Shown: positions 40,530 through 49,533 of the stretch, one piece after another
Position numbering within the stretch: position 1 is the first letter of the stretch
Layout: the number at the start of each line of letters is the position of its first letter
Assembly: GCF_003951285.1 (NCBI RefSeq)
Contig: NZ_RXFQ01000012.1
Location: forward strand, 1-64,000
Direction: 5' to 3'
DNA: 64,000 nt
Source: Variovorax beijingensis
GTDB taxonomy: Bacteria; Pseudomonadota; Gammaproteobacteria; Burkholderiales; Burkholderiaceae_C
Position numbers and translations under genes: made by a program
The notes under the pieces: generated by a model
Databases searched by the model: none
The model's input: the letters and a program-made list of their open reading frames with translations, nothing else
Told to the model about the DNA's origin: nothing

Positions 40530-41576
40530 ATGAAGCAGTTCGAATTCACGACGCTGAAGCTCTTCCTGGCCGTCGCTGATTGCGGCAGCCTCACGACGGC
40601 TGCCGACAAGTGCAACATCGCGATTGCCGCGCTGAGCAAGCGGATCTCCGACCTGGAGGCAGCGGCAGGCACGCGCTTCTTCGAGCGCCGCGCCCGGGGC
40701 ATGTCGCTCACGCCCGCCGGCCGGGCGTTGCTGCAGCACGCGCGAGAAATCATCCACGGCGTCGAGCAGATGCAAAGCGACTTGCTGCTCTATTCGAGGG
40801 GGATCCACGGGCTCCTGCGAATCGCAGCAACCGCATCCGCCGTCGCGCAGTTTCTGCCGGAGGAAGTGCGGTCGTTCTCGGATGCGCACCCGGGGGTGGC
40901 CATCGATCTCTCGGAAGGCACGAGCCAGAAGGTGGTGGAGGCGGTGCTGGGTGAGCGGGCAGACCTGGGGATCTTTCTTGAACCGGTCTCGGGCCATGAG
41001 CTGGTCACGTTTGCATACCGTCGCGACAGGCTCTGCGTGGTCGTGCCCAGGGGACACCCACTCGCGGCGCAAGCGCGCGTTCGTTTTGAGGAGACCCTCA
41101 GCTACGACCACATCGGCACGCAGACGCAGAGCTCCTTGAGCCAGAAGCTGATGGCCGAGGGCGGTGTCGGCTACCGCGTGCGGATCCGTGTCGGCAGCGT
41201 CGATGCGGCGTGCAGGATGGTCCACGCCGGAATGGGTATCTGCATCGCGCCCAGGCTGATCGTGGAGAACTACCAGGGATGCTTCTCGATCGCGCTGGTC
41301 GAACTCCACGAGCCCTGGGCCGTGCGCCAGATGCTGGTGGGCGCACGCTCGAAACAAGGGCTCAGCGGCGCGGCACGCGCTTTCTTGCGCCGCTGCATCG
41401 ACGCGGGTGAGGCGGAGCTCCAGCGGAACGTGTCTGGCTTGGCCGGCAGTGCATTTACGGCAGGCGCGCCAGAGGTTTCGCGTACGGCGAAAGACCTGTC
41501 GCACGAAGCTAAACACGCCGGCGCGCCCCCTTCCTACGATCCTGCTTTACCCATTGCAGACCCGGAGAACGCATGA
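40530..41576 (+). CDS. LysR-family regulator embedded in the catabolic operon
   Basis: 348 residues. The HTH is FTTLKLFLAVADCGSLTTAA, DKCNIAIAALSKRISDLEAA, AGTRFFERRARGMSLTPAGR. The effector domain follows (LLRIAATASAVAQFLPEEVR onward). It is longer than usual by about 45 residues at the C-terminus (from QRNVSGLAGSAF), an unusual Ala/Pro-rich tail. It is co-oriented with the operon and overlaps the next gene by 4 bases, so unlike most LysR genes it is not divergent to its target. It may give positive feedback, or control another locus. Confidence 0.88.
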   Translation: MKQFEFTTLKLFLAVADCGSLTTAADKCNIAIAALSKRISDLEAAAGTRFFERRARGMSLTPAGRALLQHAREIIHGVEQMQSDLLLYSRGIHGLLRIAATASAVAQFLPEEVRSFSDAHPGVAIDLSEGTSQKVVEAVLGERADLGIFLEPVSGHELVTFAYRRDRLCVVVPRGHPLAAQARVRFEETLSYDHIGTQTQSSLSQKLMAEGGVGYRVRIRVGSVDAACRMVHAGMGICIAPRLIVENYQGCFSIALVELHEPWAVRQMLVGARSKQGLSGAARAFLRRCIDAGEAELQRNVSGLAGSAFTAGAPEVSRTAKDLSHEAKHAGAPPSYDPALPIADPENA

Positions 41577-43249
41577 ATGAGCAAGCGGACGGCATCGATG
41601 CCATCACATTGGAAATATGGTGGAGCCGACTCGTGGCGATCGTCGATGAAGGCGCCACCGCACTTCTTCGCACTGCCTTCTCCACGATCGTTCGGGAGTC
41701 CAACGACTTTGCCACCGTGTTGACCAACACGCGCGGGGAATCGATTGCGGAGTGCAGCGGCGGTATTCCGGCCTTCGCGGGAATCATCCCGCGAACGATC
41801 CGGGCCATGCTCGAGACGTTTCCGCTCGAGACGTGGCGCGAGGGCGATTGCATCCTGACCAACGACCCCTGGATCGCGACCGGGCACCTGCCCGACATCA
41901 CGGTGGTGACACCGGTGTTCTACAAAGGCCGAGTCGTCGGTTTCGCTGGTTGTGCGGCGCACTCGCCGGACGTGGGCGGCACCCTCTCCGCAACATGCCG
42001 TGATCTCTTTGAGGAAGGCGTGTGCATTCCGCCGATGCACCTGTACCGGGCAGGCCAACGCAACGAGCCCCTTGTGGAGCTCTTTCTGAACAACGTGCGA
42101 CTGCCGGAGCAAGTGCTCGGCGACCTGGAGGCGCAATGCACTGCAAACCGGGTGTGCTGCGAACGTGCGGTCGATTTTCTGCAGGACAGCGGCGAGCCCG
42201 ACTTCGAACGCCTTTCGGCGGCAGTGCTGGCTAAGGCCGATGTGGCCATGCGCAAGGCCATTGCGGCAATTCCCGACGGCCACTATGTCTCGACCATCGA
42301 GGCCGACGGCGTGCCGGGATATCCGACCCGCATCCACTGCGCAATCACGGTCGCAGGCGACAAGATGGTGGTGGACTATGCCGGCACTTCCGCGCAGGTC
42401 GACAAAGGAACGAACTGCACGATCAACTACACACGTGCCTACTCGGTCTACCCCATCAAGTGTGCGGTGGACCCGCTCACGCGCAGGAACGAGGGCTCCT
42501 ACAGGGCCGTCGAAGTGCGGGCTCCCGAGCGCACCATCGTGAACGCGCAGTACCCGGCGGCAGTCGCCGCGCGGCACCTGACCGGGCATCTGCTTTCATG
42601 TGCGATCTACCAGGCCCTCGGCAAGGTCATTCCTGAACAAGTCATTGCTGACAGCGGCGGTGCGCCTGCCTTTCGGCTGGGCTTCGCAGGGGTGAACGAT
42701 GCGGGCGAACGGTTCGGCCAGATCCTGTTTGCCAGCGGTGGCATGGGCGCGTCGGCCCGGCAGGATGGATTGTCCACGACGGCCTTTCCCACCAACTCGG
42801 GTGCGGGGAGCATCGAAGCGCTCGAGGCCGTGGTTCCGCTGCTGTTGACCCGGAAGGAGTATCGGCAGGACTCCGGCGGCGCTGGCCGGTTCCGCGGAGG
42901 CCTCGGCCAGGAGTGCGTGGTCCAGAGTCTGGCCAGCCGGCCCGTGATGATGGGGATGCTCGGAGACCGCGAGTCTCATCCCGCGCTGGGGCTGCACGGG
43001 GGCATGCCGGGCGCGGTGGCGCAGGTGGTTCTGCCCGATGGCTCGTCGGCAAGCCTGAAGTCCCAGTCGACGCTCCTGCCCGGCGGGCGCGTGGTCGTCC
43101 GGTTTGCGGGCGGCGGAGGATTCGGAGACCCGGCGCAGCGGGACGTCGCCGCGGTGGCGGCAGACCTGGCCGACGGCTTTGTCTCCGTGGAGCAGGTCCG
43201 CAATGTCTATCCCCAAGCCTGCGCGCAGGTGCATGGGGGTGCCCAATGA
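41573..43249 (+). CDS. hyuB: Hydantoinase B/oxoprolinase-family subunit
   Basis: 558 residues. Start ITLEIWWSRLVAIVDEGATA, LLRTAFSTIVRESNDFATVL, then GDCILTNDPWIATGHLPDIT, VVTPVFYKGRVVGFAGCAAH and SGGAGRFRGGLGQECVV are diagnostic of HyuB. Together with HyuA it forms ATP-dependent hydantoinase, 5-oxoprolinase or ketone-carboxylase complexes. It starts inside the LysR stop (ATGA) and ends inside the hyuA start (ATGA). Confidence 0.92.
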   Translation: MNEQADGIDAITLEIWWSRLVAIVDEGATALLRTAFSTIVRESNDFATVLTNTRGESIAECSGGIPAFAGIIPRTIRAMLETFPLETWREGDCILTNDPWIATGHLPDITVVTPVFYKGRVVGFAGCAAHSPDVGGTLSATCRDLFEEGVCIPPMHLYRAGQRNEPLVELFLNNVRLPEQVLGDLEAQCTANRVCCERAVDFLQDSGEPDFERLSAAVLAKADVAMRKAIAAIPDGHYVSTIEADGVPGYPTRIHCAITVAGDKMVVDYAGTSAQVDKGTNCTINYTRAYSVYPIKCAVDPLTRRNEGSYRAVEVRAPERTIVNAQYPAAVAARHLTGHLLSCAIYQALGKVIPEQVIADSGGAPAFRLGFAGVNDAGERFGQILFASGGMGASARQDGLSTTAFPTNSGAGSIEALEAVVPLLLTRKEYRQDSGGAGRFRGGLGQECVVQSLASRPVMMGMLGDRESHPALGLHGGMPGAVAQVVLPDGSSASLKSQSTLLPGGRVVVRFAGGGGFGDPAQRDVAAVAADLADGFVSVEQVRNVYPQACAQVHGGAQ

Positions 43250-45378
43250 AACGCAGCACCCGCATCGGCGTCGACATCGGCGGCACTTTCACGGACTTCG
43301 TCCTGCACGACGAATCGCGCGGCATCACGCGCATCGGCAAGCGCCTGACCACGCCCGAGGCACCCAGCAGGGCCATCGTGGATGGCATTGAGCGGCTGCT
43401 GGCCGAGACGCAGACCGATCCGGCCCAGATTGGCAGCATCGTTCACGGAACCACACTCATCACGAATACCGTCCTGGAGCGGACGGGTGCCAAGGTGGGG
43501 CTGCTGTGTACCGAGGGCTTTCGCGACGTTCTGGAAATGGGACGCGAGAGCCGCTACGACGTCGATGACCTCTTTCTGCCCCCCGTGCCCGTCATCGTTG
43601 CGCGGCGGCTGCGCCGCCCGGTGCGCGGCCGGCTGTTGGCGAGCGGCGTCGAACATGACCCGCTGAACGTCGAGGATGTGGTCCGCGAAGTGCAGTGGCT
43701 TGTGGCGTCGGCGCAGATCGAAGCCCTGGCGATTGCCTTCATGCACGCGTACCGGAATCCCGTTCATGAACAGCGGGCACTGGAAGCGGTTCGAGGGCTG
43801 TATCCGAACCTACCGGTGACCTTGTCATCGGAGGTCGCGCCGGAGATCCGAGAGTACGAGCGCACGAATACCGCCTGCGTCAACGCCTACGTTCAACCTC
43901 GCGTCCACAGCTACCTGGGCCGGCTTGCGAGCGACCTGGCGGGCATAGGCTTTGACGGCGAGCTCTACATCATGCTGTCCGGCGGCGGCATCACGACCGT
44001 CGAAGACGCGCGCCGCTTCCCGGTGCGCCTCATCGAGTCAGGTCCGGCCGCGGGTGCCATGGCCGCGGCGTTCGTGGCGCGCCAGGTTGGCGAAAACCGC
44101 ATGATTTCGTTCGACATGGGGGGCACCACCGCGAAGATGTGCCTGATCGAGGACGGCAAGCCCAACCTCAAGCACGAGTTCGAAGCCGGCCGCATCCGCA
44201 AGTTCAAGCAGGGCTCGGGCCTGCCCCTGAAGCTCACGGTCGTCGACCTGATCGAGATCGGCACCGGTGGTGGGTCCATCGCCGCCGTGGATGCCAATGG
44301 CCTCATGAAGGTGGGGCCGCGCAGCGCAGGCTCGGACCCGGGGCCGGTCGCCTACGGGCTCGGCGGCATCGAGCCGACGGTCACTGATGCCGACCTGTTG
44401 CTCGGCTATCTGAATCCAAAGTTCTTCCTGGGCGGCGAGATGGCGTTGTCATTGGACGCCGTCGAGAAGGCGATGCAGGAGCGCCTGGGCAACCGTCTCG
44501 GCATCGATGCCATGGCCGCTGCGAAGGGCATCCAGGCCATCGCCAACGAGACCATGGCGGCGGCCACGCGCATGCACCTGGCGGAAAAGGGCAAGGACCC
44601 GCGGACGCATTCGCTCTTTGCATTCGGCGGCGCAGGCGCCGTGCACGGCTATGCGCTTGCGCGCCTGCTCAAGGTTCCGCGCCTCATCGTGCCGATGGGG
44701 GCAGGCGTCATCTCCGCGTTGGGGTTCCTTGTGGCGGCACCCGCCGTCGACGAGGTGCGCGGCTACGTCACGCGGCTCGAGGGCGCCGACTGGCCGGTGG
44801 TGAACGCCCTGTTTGCGCAGATGGAGGCCGCCAGCCGGGAGCTCCTTGCCAGGGCCGCGCTTGGCGAGAGCGAAATCGCCATCCGCTGGCAAGCCGACAT
44901 GCGCTATGTCGGCCAGGGTTTCGATGTCACGGTGGATCTTCCGCGCGGGCCGCTCGACGCCTCCCACGTCCAGACTGTCAAGGATGCGTTCAACGCCGCC
45001 TACCTGGCGCGTTTTGGCCGTGTGGTGAAGGGGGTGGCCATCGAAGCCGTCAACTGGCGGCTCAAGGCATCGCTGCCGGCGCAAGACATCACCCTGGCCT
45101 ATTCGTGCGTGCACGGCGAGGCGCTGCGTGGCGAGCGCGAGGTGTACTTCGACGGCCATGGCTTCATGAAGACCAAGGTCTATGACCGCTATGCGCTCGA
45201 GCCGGGTGTGCGAATCGCAGGCCCGGCCGTGGTCGAGGAAAGGGAGTCGAGCTGCAGCTTCGGCCCCGACTGCAGCCTTGGAGTCGACCGCTTCTTCAAC
45301 CTGGTCGTCGACATCGACCATGGCAAGCGGCCTGCCACCACCGAAGGCGCCGTATTGGCGAAGGAGGAAGCGACATGA
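43246..45378 (+). CDS. hyuA: Hydantoinase A/oxoprolinase-family subunit
   Basis: 710 residues. The actin-like ATPase signature is RIGVDIGGTFTDFVLHDESR, IVHGTTLITNTVLERTGAKV, GLLCTEGFRDVLEMGRESRY, ESGPAAGAMAAAFVARQVGE, SFDMGGTTAKMCLIEDG and DLIEIGTGGGSIAAVDANGL. It supplies phosphorylated substrate to HyuB. The actual substrate (hydantoin, 5-oxoproline, acetone, aryl ketone or another cyclic amide) cannot be told from the sequence. Acetone carboxylase needs a third small subunit, which is not seen here. It ends with a 4-base overlap to the dehydrogenase. Confidence 0.92.
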   Translation: MKRSTRIGVDIGGTFTDFVLHDESRGITRIGKRLTTPEAPSRAIVDGIERLLAETQTDPAQIGSIVHGTTLITNTVLERTGAKVGLLCTEGFRDVLEMGRESRYDVDDLFLPPVPVIVARRLRRPVRGRLLASGVEHDPLNVEDVVREVQWLVASAQIEALAIAFMHAYRNPVHEQRALEAVRGLYPNLPVTLSSEVAPEIREYERTNTACVNAYVQPRVHSYLGRLASDLAGIGFDGELYIMLSGGGITTVEDARRFPVRLIESGPAAGAMAAAFVARQVGENRMISFDMGGTTAKMCLIEDGKPNLKHEFEAGRIRKFKQGSGLPLKLTVVDLIEIGTGGGSIAAVDANGLMKVGPRSAGSDPGPVAYGLGGIEPTVTDADLLLGYLNPKFFLGGEMALSLDAVEKAMQERLGNRLGIDAMAAAKGIQAIANETMAAATRMHLAEKGKDPRTHSLFAFGGAGAVHGYALARLLKVPRLIVPMGAGVISALGFLVAAPAVDEVRGYVTRLEGADWPVVNALFAQMEAASRELLARAALGESEIAIRWQADMRYVGQGFDVTVDLPRGPLDASHVQTVKDAFNAAYLARFGRVVKGVAIEAVNWRLKASLPAQDITLAYSCVHGEALRGEREVYFDGHGFMKTKVYDRYALEPGVRIAGPAVVEERESSCSFGPDCSLGVDRFFNLVVDIDHGKRPATTEGAVLAKEEAT

Positions 45379-46424
45379 GCGAGCACGCGATGCGGACCGT
45401 GGTGGTCACGCAGAGGTTCTTCGACGAAGACACCGTCGCCTACCTGAACTCGCACGGGTGCGAGGTTCGCCTGGCCGAGATGCCACCGGGCAAGGCCGAT
45501 GGGGAGCTCAGCGAGGACACCCTCGTGCAGATGCTTGCGGATGCCGAGGGCTGGATCGTCGGCCATGCCCGCGTGACCCGGCAGCTGCTGGGCAAGCTGC
45601 CAAGGCTGCGGGTCATCGCACGCCGCGGCGTGGGCTACGAACGGGTGGACACCCAAGCCGTGGCAGACCTGGGGAAGGTGGCTGCCATTGCCGTCGGCGG
45701 CAACGACGCCTGCGTTGCCGATCACGCCCTGGCCCTGATGCTTGCCGTGAGCCATCGGCTGCGCGAATCGCAGATGCAGATGAATGCAGGGTCGTGGAAC
45801 ATTCTCACCGGGGCGGACCTGTATCGGAAGACCGTGGGCATCGTGGGGCTCGGCCGCATTGGCCGCGGCGTCGTGCAGCGCCTCAAGGGCTTCGAGGCCC
45901 GCCTTCTTGCGGTGAGTGCAAGCCCGGATGACGAGTGGTCCCGCGTGAACGGCGTCGCGCATGTCGAGATCGACGAGTTGCTGACCTCGAGCGACGTCGT
46001 GAGCCTGCATGCGCCGCTGACACCCGAGACGCGCATGCTCATCAATGCCAGGGCGCTCGCTCGCATGAAGCCCACGGCGATCCTCGTCAACACGGCCCGC
46101 GGCGGCCTGGTGGACGACGCCGCACTGCTCGATGCACTGGCGTCCGGCAGGATTGCCGGTGCCGGACTGGATGTGTTTCAGAGCGAGTCCGACCCCTCGT
46201 GCATGAGCGTGACCCGCGCATTGATCGCATTGCCCAACGTGATTGCCACGCCGCACTCTGGCGCTTCCACGCGCGAGGGCCTGGTGCGCACGAACCGGAT
46301 CGCGGCGCAATGCGTTGTCGCGGTGCTGGAGGGGAGGGCGCCGCCGTCTGACTGCGTGATTGCCGACGGCCGCCATCGCGCGGAGCCGACCCCTGAACAA
46401 CTGAAAACGCCTACACATGTCTGA
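45375..46424 (+). CDS. D-2-hydroxyacid dehydrogenase (NAD-dependent)
   Basis: 349 residues. Rossmann motif TVGIVGLGRIGRGVVQRLKG, substrate Arg in NTARGGLVDDAALLDALASG, then the catalytic Glu region and His in VIATPHSGASTREGLVRTNR. The first part (LPRLRVIARRGVGYERVDTQ) is the catalytic lobe. It belongs to the phosphoglycerate-dehydrogenase-like group; likely it interconverts a 2-hydroxy and a 2-keto acid formed in the pathway. ATGA overlaps with hyuA; 8-base overlap with the next gene. Confidence 0.9.
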   Translation: MSEHAMRTVVVTQRFFDEDTVAYLNSHGCEVRLAEMPPGKADGELSEDTLVQMLADAEGWIVGHARVTRQLLGKLPRLRVIARRGVGYERVDTQAVADLGKVAAIAVGGNDACVADHALALMLAVSHRLRESQMQMNAGSWNILTGADLYRKTVGIVGLGRIGRGVVQRLKGFEARLLAVSASPDDEWSRVNGVAHVEIDELLTSSDVVSLHAPLTPETRMLINARALARMKPTAILVNTARGGLVDDAALLDALASGRIAGAGLDVFQSESDPSCMSVTRALIALPNVIATPHSGASTREGLVRTNRIAAQCVVAVLEGRAPPSDCVIADGRHRAEPTPEQLKTPTHV

Positions 46425-47820
46425 CTTGAACCTCGCACGACGCATTGCACGGTATGCCTGCGCACTTTCCATCGACGATGTCCCGGAACAGGTGAACGCC
46501 CGTGTGCAGCAGCGTTTCGTCGACAGCCTGGCCTGTATCCTGGGGGCCTATGACGCCGGTCCGGTGAGGACCGCGGTCGCGGTGGCATCCGGCACGCCGC
46601 AACCATCTTCCACCGTGTTCGGTACCGGCCTTCGCACCACGCCCGAACTGGCTGCGTTTGCGAACGGCATCATGGTGCGCTTCCTGGATTACAACGACGG
46701 CTACATGGGGCGCGAGCCCGGCCATCCGAGCGACAGCATTCCTGCATGCCTCGCAGTGGCGGAGGCAGAAGGAGCGACCGGCAGTGAGCTCATGGCGGCC
46801 ATCGTCGTTGCCTACGAAATCCAGATGGGGCTGCAGGATGCAGCCAGCCTGAACAAGCGCGGTTGGGATCACGTGAACTACGTCAATGTAGCGATGGCCG
46901 CAGCCGCTGCCAGGCTGATGAAGCTCGACGAAGCGCAGACTGAACAAGCGATCAACATCGCGCTCAGCGCGCACATTGCCATGCGCCAGGTGCGCTCGGG
47001 ATCGTTGTCGGACTGGAAGGGGTGCTCGGCAGCCAATGCTGCGCGAAACGCGATTTTTGCCGCCACGCTCGCGCGCCACGGAATGACCGGGCCGTCTCCC
47101 GTGTTCGAAGGAGAGATGGGGTTCTTCAAGCAGGTGACAGGTGCGTTCGAGCTGGACGTCGACGGTTTCGGCAGTCGTGAGAACGGGCAGTTCGCCATCC
47201 TCCGCTCGCTCACCAAGACCTTTCCTACCAACGGCGAGTTGCATACCGCCGTGTGGGCGGCAATAGATCTCAGATCGAAAATCCCCGATATCGACACCAT
47301 CGCAGCGATTCGCGTCGAAACCTCGGAGTTCAACCTGCGCGTGCTCGCCGACTCGCCCGAAAAGTGGCGGCCCCTCACGCGGGAAACGGCTGACCACAGC
47401 TTGCCCTACAACGTGGCACGGGCGCTGCTGGACGGGGACATCACCATCGAGTCCTACACGGCGCAGCGGATGGCCGATCCGCGCGCCATTGCGCTCATGA
47501 GCAAGACGACAGTCAGCGAAGACGCGGCGCTGACGAAGCTGTTTCCCAAGCACCTCGCGAACCGGCTGACCGTCACGCTGGCGTCGGGTGAAGAGTTCAG
47601 CAGCGAGAGAATCAGCGGCCCCGGCTCGTTGGAAACACCAATGACCGACACGGACTTCGAGCGGAAGTTTCGCCGCATGGCTGCGCCGCATATCGGCCGT
47701 GTTGCTCAAGGGCGCGTGCTCGAGTTTGTGTCGGATCTGGCGAAGCAAAGGGATTTCCAACCGCTGTTCGAAGCCATGTCCCGAGAACCCGCCTCGGATG
47801 CGGCAAGGGAGCAGGCATGA
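46417..47820 (+). CDS. MmgE/PrpD-family protein
   Basis: 467 residues, helical. The pattern VQQRFVDSLACILGAYDAGP, GIMVRFLDYNDGYMGREPGH, PSDSIPACLAVAEAEGATGS, GLQDAASLNKRGWDHVNYVN and FPTNGELHTAVWAAIDL is the PrpD (2-methylcitrate dehydratase)/MmgE fold. Related enzymes include cis-aconitate decarboxylase, so the real step may be a dehydration or decarboxylation of a carboxylic acid. No methylcitrate-cycle genes (prpB, prpC) are near, so propionate metabolism is unlikely. Confidence 0.88.
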   Translation: MSDLNLARRIARYACALSIDDVPEQVNARVQQRFVDSLACILGAYDAGPVRTAVAVASGTPQPSSTVFGTGLRTTPELAAFANGIMVRFLDYNDGYMGREPGHPSDSIPACLAVAEAEGATGSELMAAIVVAYEIQMGLQDAASLNKRGWDHVNYVNVAMAAAAARLMKLDEAQTEQAINIALSAHIAMRQVRSGSLSDWKGCSAANAARNAIFAATLARHGMTGPSPVFEGEMGFFKQVTGAFELDVDGFGSRENGQFAILRSLTKTFPTNGELHTAVWAAIDLRSKIPDIDTIAAIRVETSEFNLRVLADSPEKWRPLTRETADHSLPYNVARALLDGDITIESYTAQRMADPRAIALMSKTTVSEDAALTKLFPKHLANRLTVTLASGEEFSSERISGPGSLETPMTDTDFERKFRRMAAPHIGRVAQGRVLEFVSDLAKQRDFQPLFEAMSREPASDAAREQA

Positions 47821-49097
47821 ACGTGCGCGAACTTGTCGAAGACAGAAGGGCCCGTGGCCTCTTGGGCGTGCTGGCGCTGGCAACCGTTTCGGCTGCTGCG
47901 CTCGCACAGGGAAGCCTGCCCGTGGGGCCGGCGGCGGGCGACATGGCCTTGTCGCCGTTCTATCGGGTCTCCGACGCATTGCCTAGCGCACCTGGCGTAC
48001 TGTTGCGCGAGGAGGCGATGCCGGGCCAGGCGGAGATCGATGCTGCCGCCGAAAGCCGGCGCATCCTCTACACGTCGATCGACGCGCGTTGGCATTCGGG
48101 TCGAATCCCGGTCAGCGGAGCGTTCTATTTGCCCGCTGGAAATGCGCCGGCGCGAGGCTGGCCCATCATGGCCTGGGCGCACGGAACCTTGGGAATTGCT
48201 GACGTGTGCGCGCCTTCGTGGACCGGGTGGCGCCCGCGGGATGCCACCTACATCAACAGGTGGCTCAAGGCGGGCTTCGCCGTTGTCGTCACGGACTACC
48301 AGGGACTCGGCGGCCCAGGCCCGCATCCCTATCTGAATTGGCAGGCCGAGGGTCGATCGGTGCTGGATGCCGTGCGAGCGGCCATCGGCGCGCGTCCTCG
48401 CCAGGTATCGAACCGCGTCTTTGTCGCAGGCCAATCGCAGGGCTCCGGGGCCGCGTTGGGTGCGGCGCGACTCGCTCGCGAATATGCGCCGGAGCTGAAC
48501 GTGCTGGGTGCCGTCGCGACAGGGCTTGTCAGTACATTCCCCGCCGGGCCGGTCTCGCAGCCTGTGCGCGACTCGAGCAACATGTTCCTCGCCTTCGCTG
48601 CAGGCGGGCTGCGCGACGACGGCCCGCAGATCGACGAGATCGTCAGTGACAAGGGGCGGCAGCTTCTGGAGGCGGCACGCAGCGGCTGTACCGCAGACGT
48701 CGCGAGGCTCGCGCGTAAGCTGCGCGTTGCCGATCTCGGCGAGACCTTGTCGATCTCCAGGGAGCGCCTCGCAGGACTTCGCCTGCCCGTGACGGACATG
48801 CCGATGGGCCCTGTCGGCGTGCCGCTGTTCATCGGCACCGGCCTGGCCGATGCCACGATCGCGCCGGTGCGGCAGCACGCTGCGGTTTCGGCACTTTGCA
48901 CCGCGGGCAACAGGGTCAGCTGGAACCGCTACGAAGGCCATGGGCATGACGGCGCACTGCACGGGTCCTTCGATGATTCGCTTGCTTTTGTGCGCACGGT
49001 GCTGGCGAAAAAGAAGGTCGCGAACAACTGCTCGGAGATTGCGCCGCCCGGTCCCCCGGGGCAGCGGCGCGCGGATCTTCCATTCAATGACGATTGA
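47817..49097 (+). CDS. Secreted lipase-like alpha/beta hydrolase
   Basis: 426 residues. N-terminal signal (LLGVLALATVSAAALAQG). The LIP-family (secretory lipase) pattern follows: PIMAWAHGTLGIADVCAPSW, KAGFAVVVTDYQGLGGPGPH, nucleophile FVAGQSQGSGAALGAARLAR, Asp in VGVPLFIGTGLADATIAP and His in RYEGHGHDGALHG. It would hydrolyse an ester outside the cytoplasm, perhaps releasing the acid taken up by the Bug and MFS proteins. It overlaps the PrpD-like gene by ATGA and is last in the operon. Confidence 0.85.
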   Translation: MNVRELVEDRRARGLLGVLALATVSAAALAQGSLPVGPAAGDMALSPFYRVSDALPSAPGVLLREEAMPGQAEIDAAAESRRILYTSIDARWHSGRIPVSGAFYLPAGNAPARGWPIMAWAHGTLGIADVCAPSWTGWRPRDATYINRWLKAGFAVVVTDYQGLGGPGPHPYLNWQAEGRSVLDAVRAAIGARPRQVSNRVFVAGQSQGSGAALGAARLAREYAPELNVLGAVATGLVSTFPAGPVSQPVRDSSNMFLAFAAGGLRDDGPQIDEIVSDKGRQLLEAARSGCTADVARLARKLRVADLGETLSISRERLAGLRLPVTDMPMGPVGVPLFIGTGLADATIAPVRQHAAVSALCTAGNRVSWNRYEGHGHDGALHGSFDDSLAFVRTVLAKKKVANNCSEIAPPGPPGQRRADLPFNDD

Positions 49098-49296
49098 AGC
49101 TGCGTGCCTTCGTTGCACTCGAAGCGATCGAAAAAATGGCCCGTGCATCGTAGTCATCTCGTGACGTCCAGATGTGTTCGCAACACGCATGCCGCATCCT
49201 GGGACTACTGCGTGTGCACACACGCGGCGGGTGAGATATTCCTGTCTCTTTGGGACATGTGCATAGTCGCCAAGGCGTTCGCCGAGATTCACCAAT

Positions 49297-49476
49297 GTGA
49301 CCGACGAGACGGCCTACGTCTTGGTGCTCATCACCGGCACCAACGAATCCGACCACTTTGACATCAGCGTGGCGCCTGGCAATTCGCGCGACTTTCGCGA
49401 GCAATTCGGCGATGAGGTGGCAAAACGCTTTGCAGGAATCGGCATCGAGTTTGCAGACGCGAAGAGTACCGACTGA
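49297..49476 (+). CDS. Small hypothetical protein from a GTG
   Basis: 59 residues: TDETAYVLVLITGTNESDHF, DISVAPGNSRDFREQFGDEV, AKRFAGIGIEFADAKSTD. Acidic, with normal-looking composition and GC-rich third positions. The only start is GTG 49297; an in-frame stop lies just upstream. No family recognised. It may be a remnant or a small independent protein between the two catabolic clusters. Confidence 0.35.
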   Translation: MTDETAYVLVLITGTNESDHFDISVAPGNSRDFREQFGDEVAKRFAGIGIEFADAKSTD

Positions 49477-49533
49477 AGCAAGCTGCATTCTGGCAACGCT
49501 GAAGCTGTGAGCCGCTGTCATCAGCAGGCTTTC

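Noticed and set aside
44449-45321. 290-codon minus-strand frame opposite hyuA
   Set aside because: Shadow of the hydantoinase A gene.
45189-46472. 427-codon minus-strand frame opposite the dehydrogenase
   Set aside because: Shadow frame; the plus strand has complete Rossmann and catalytic motifs.
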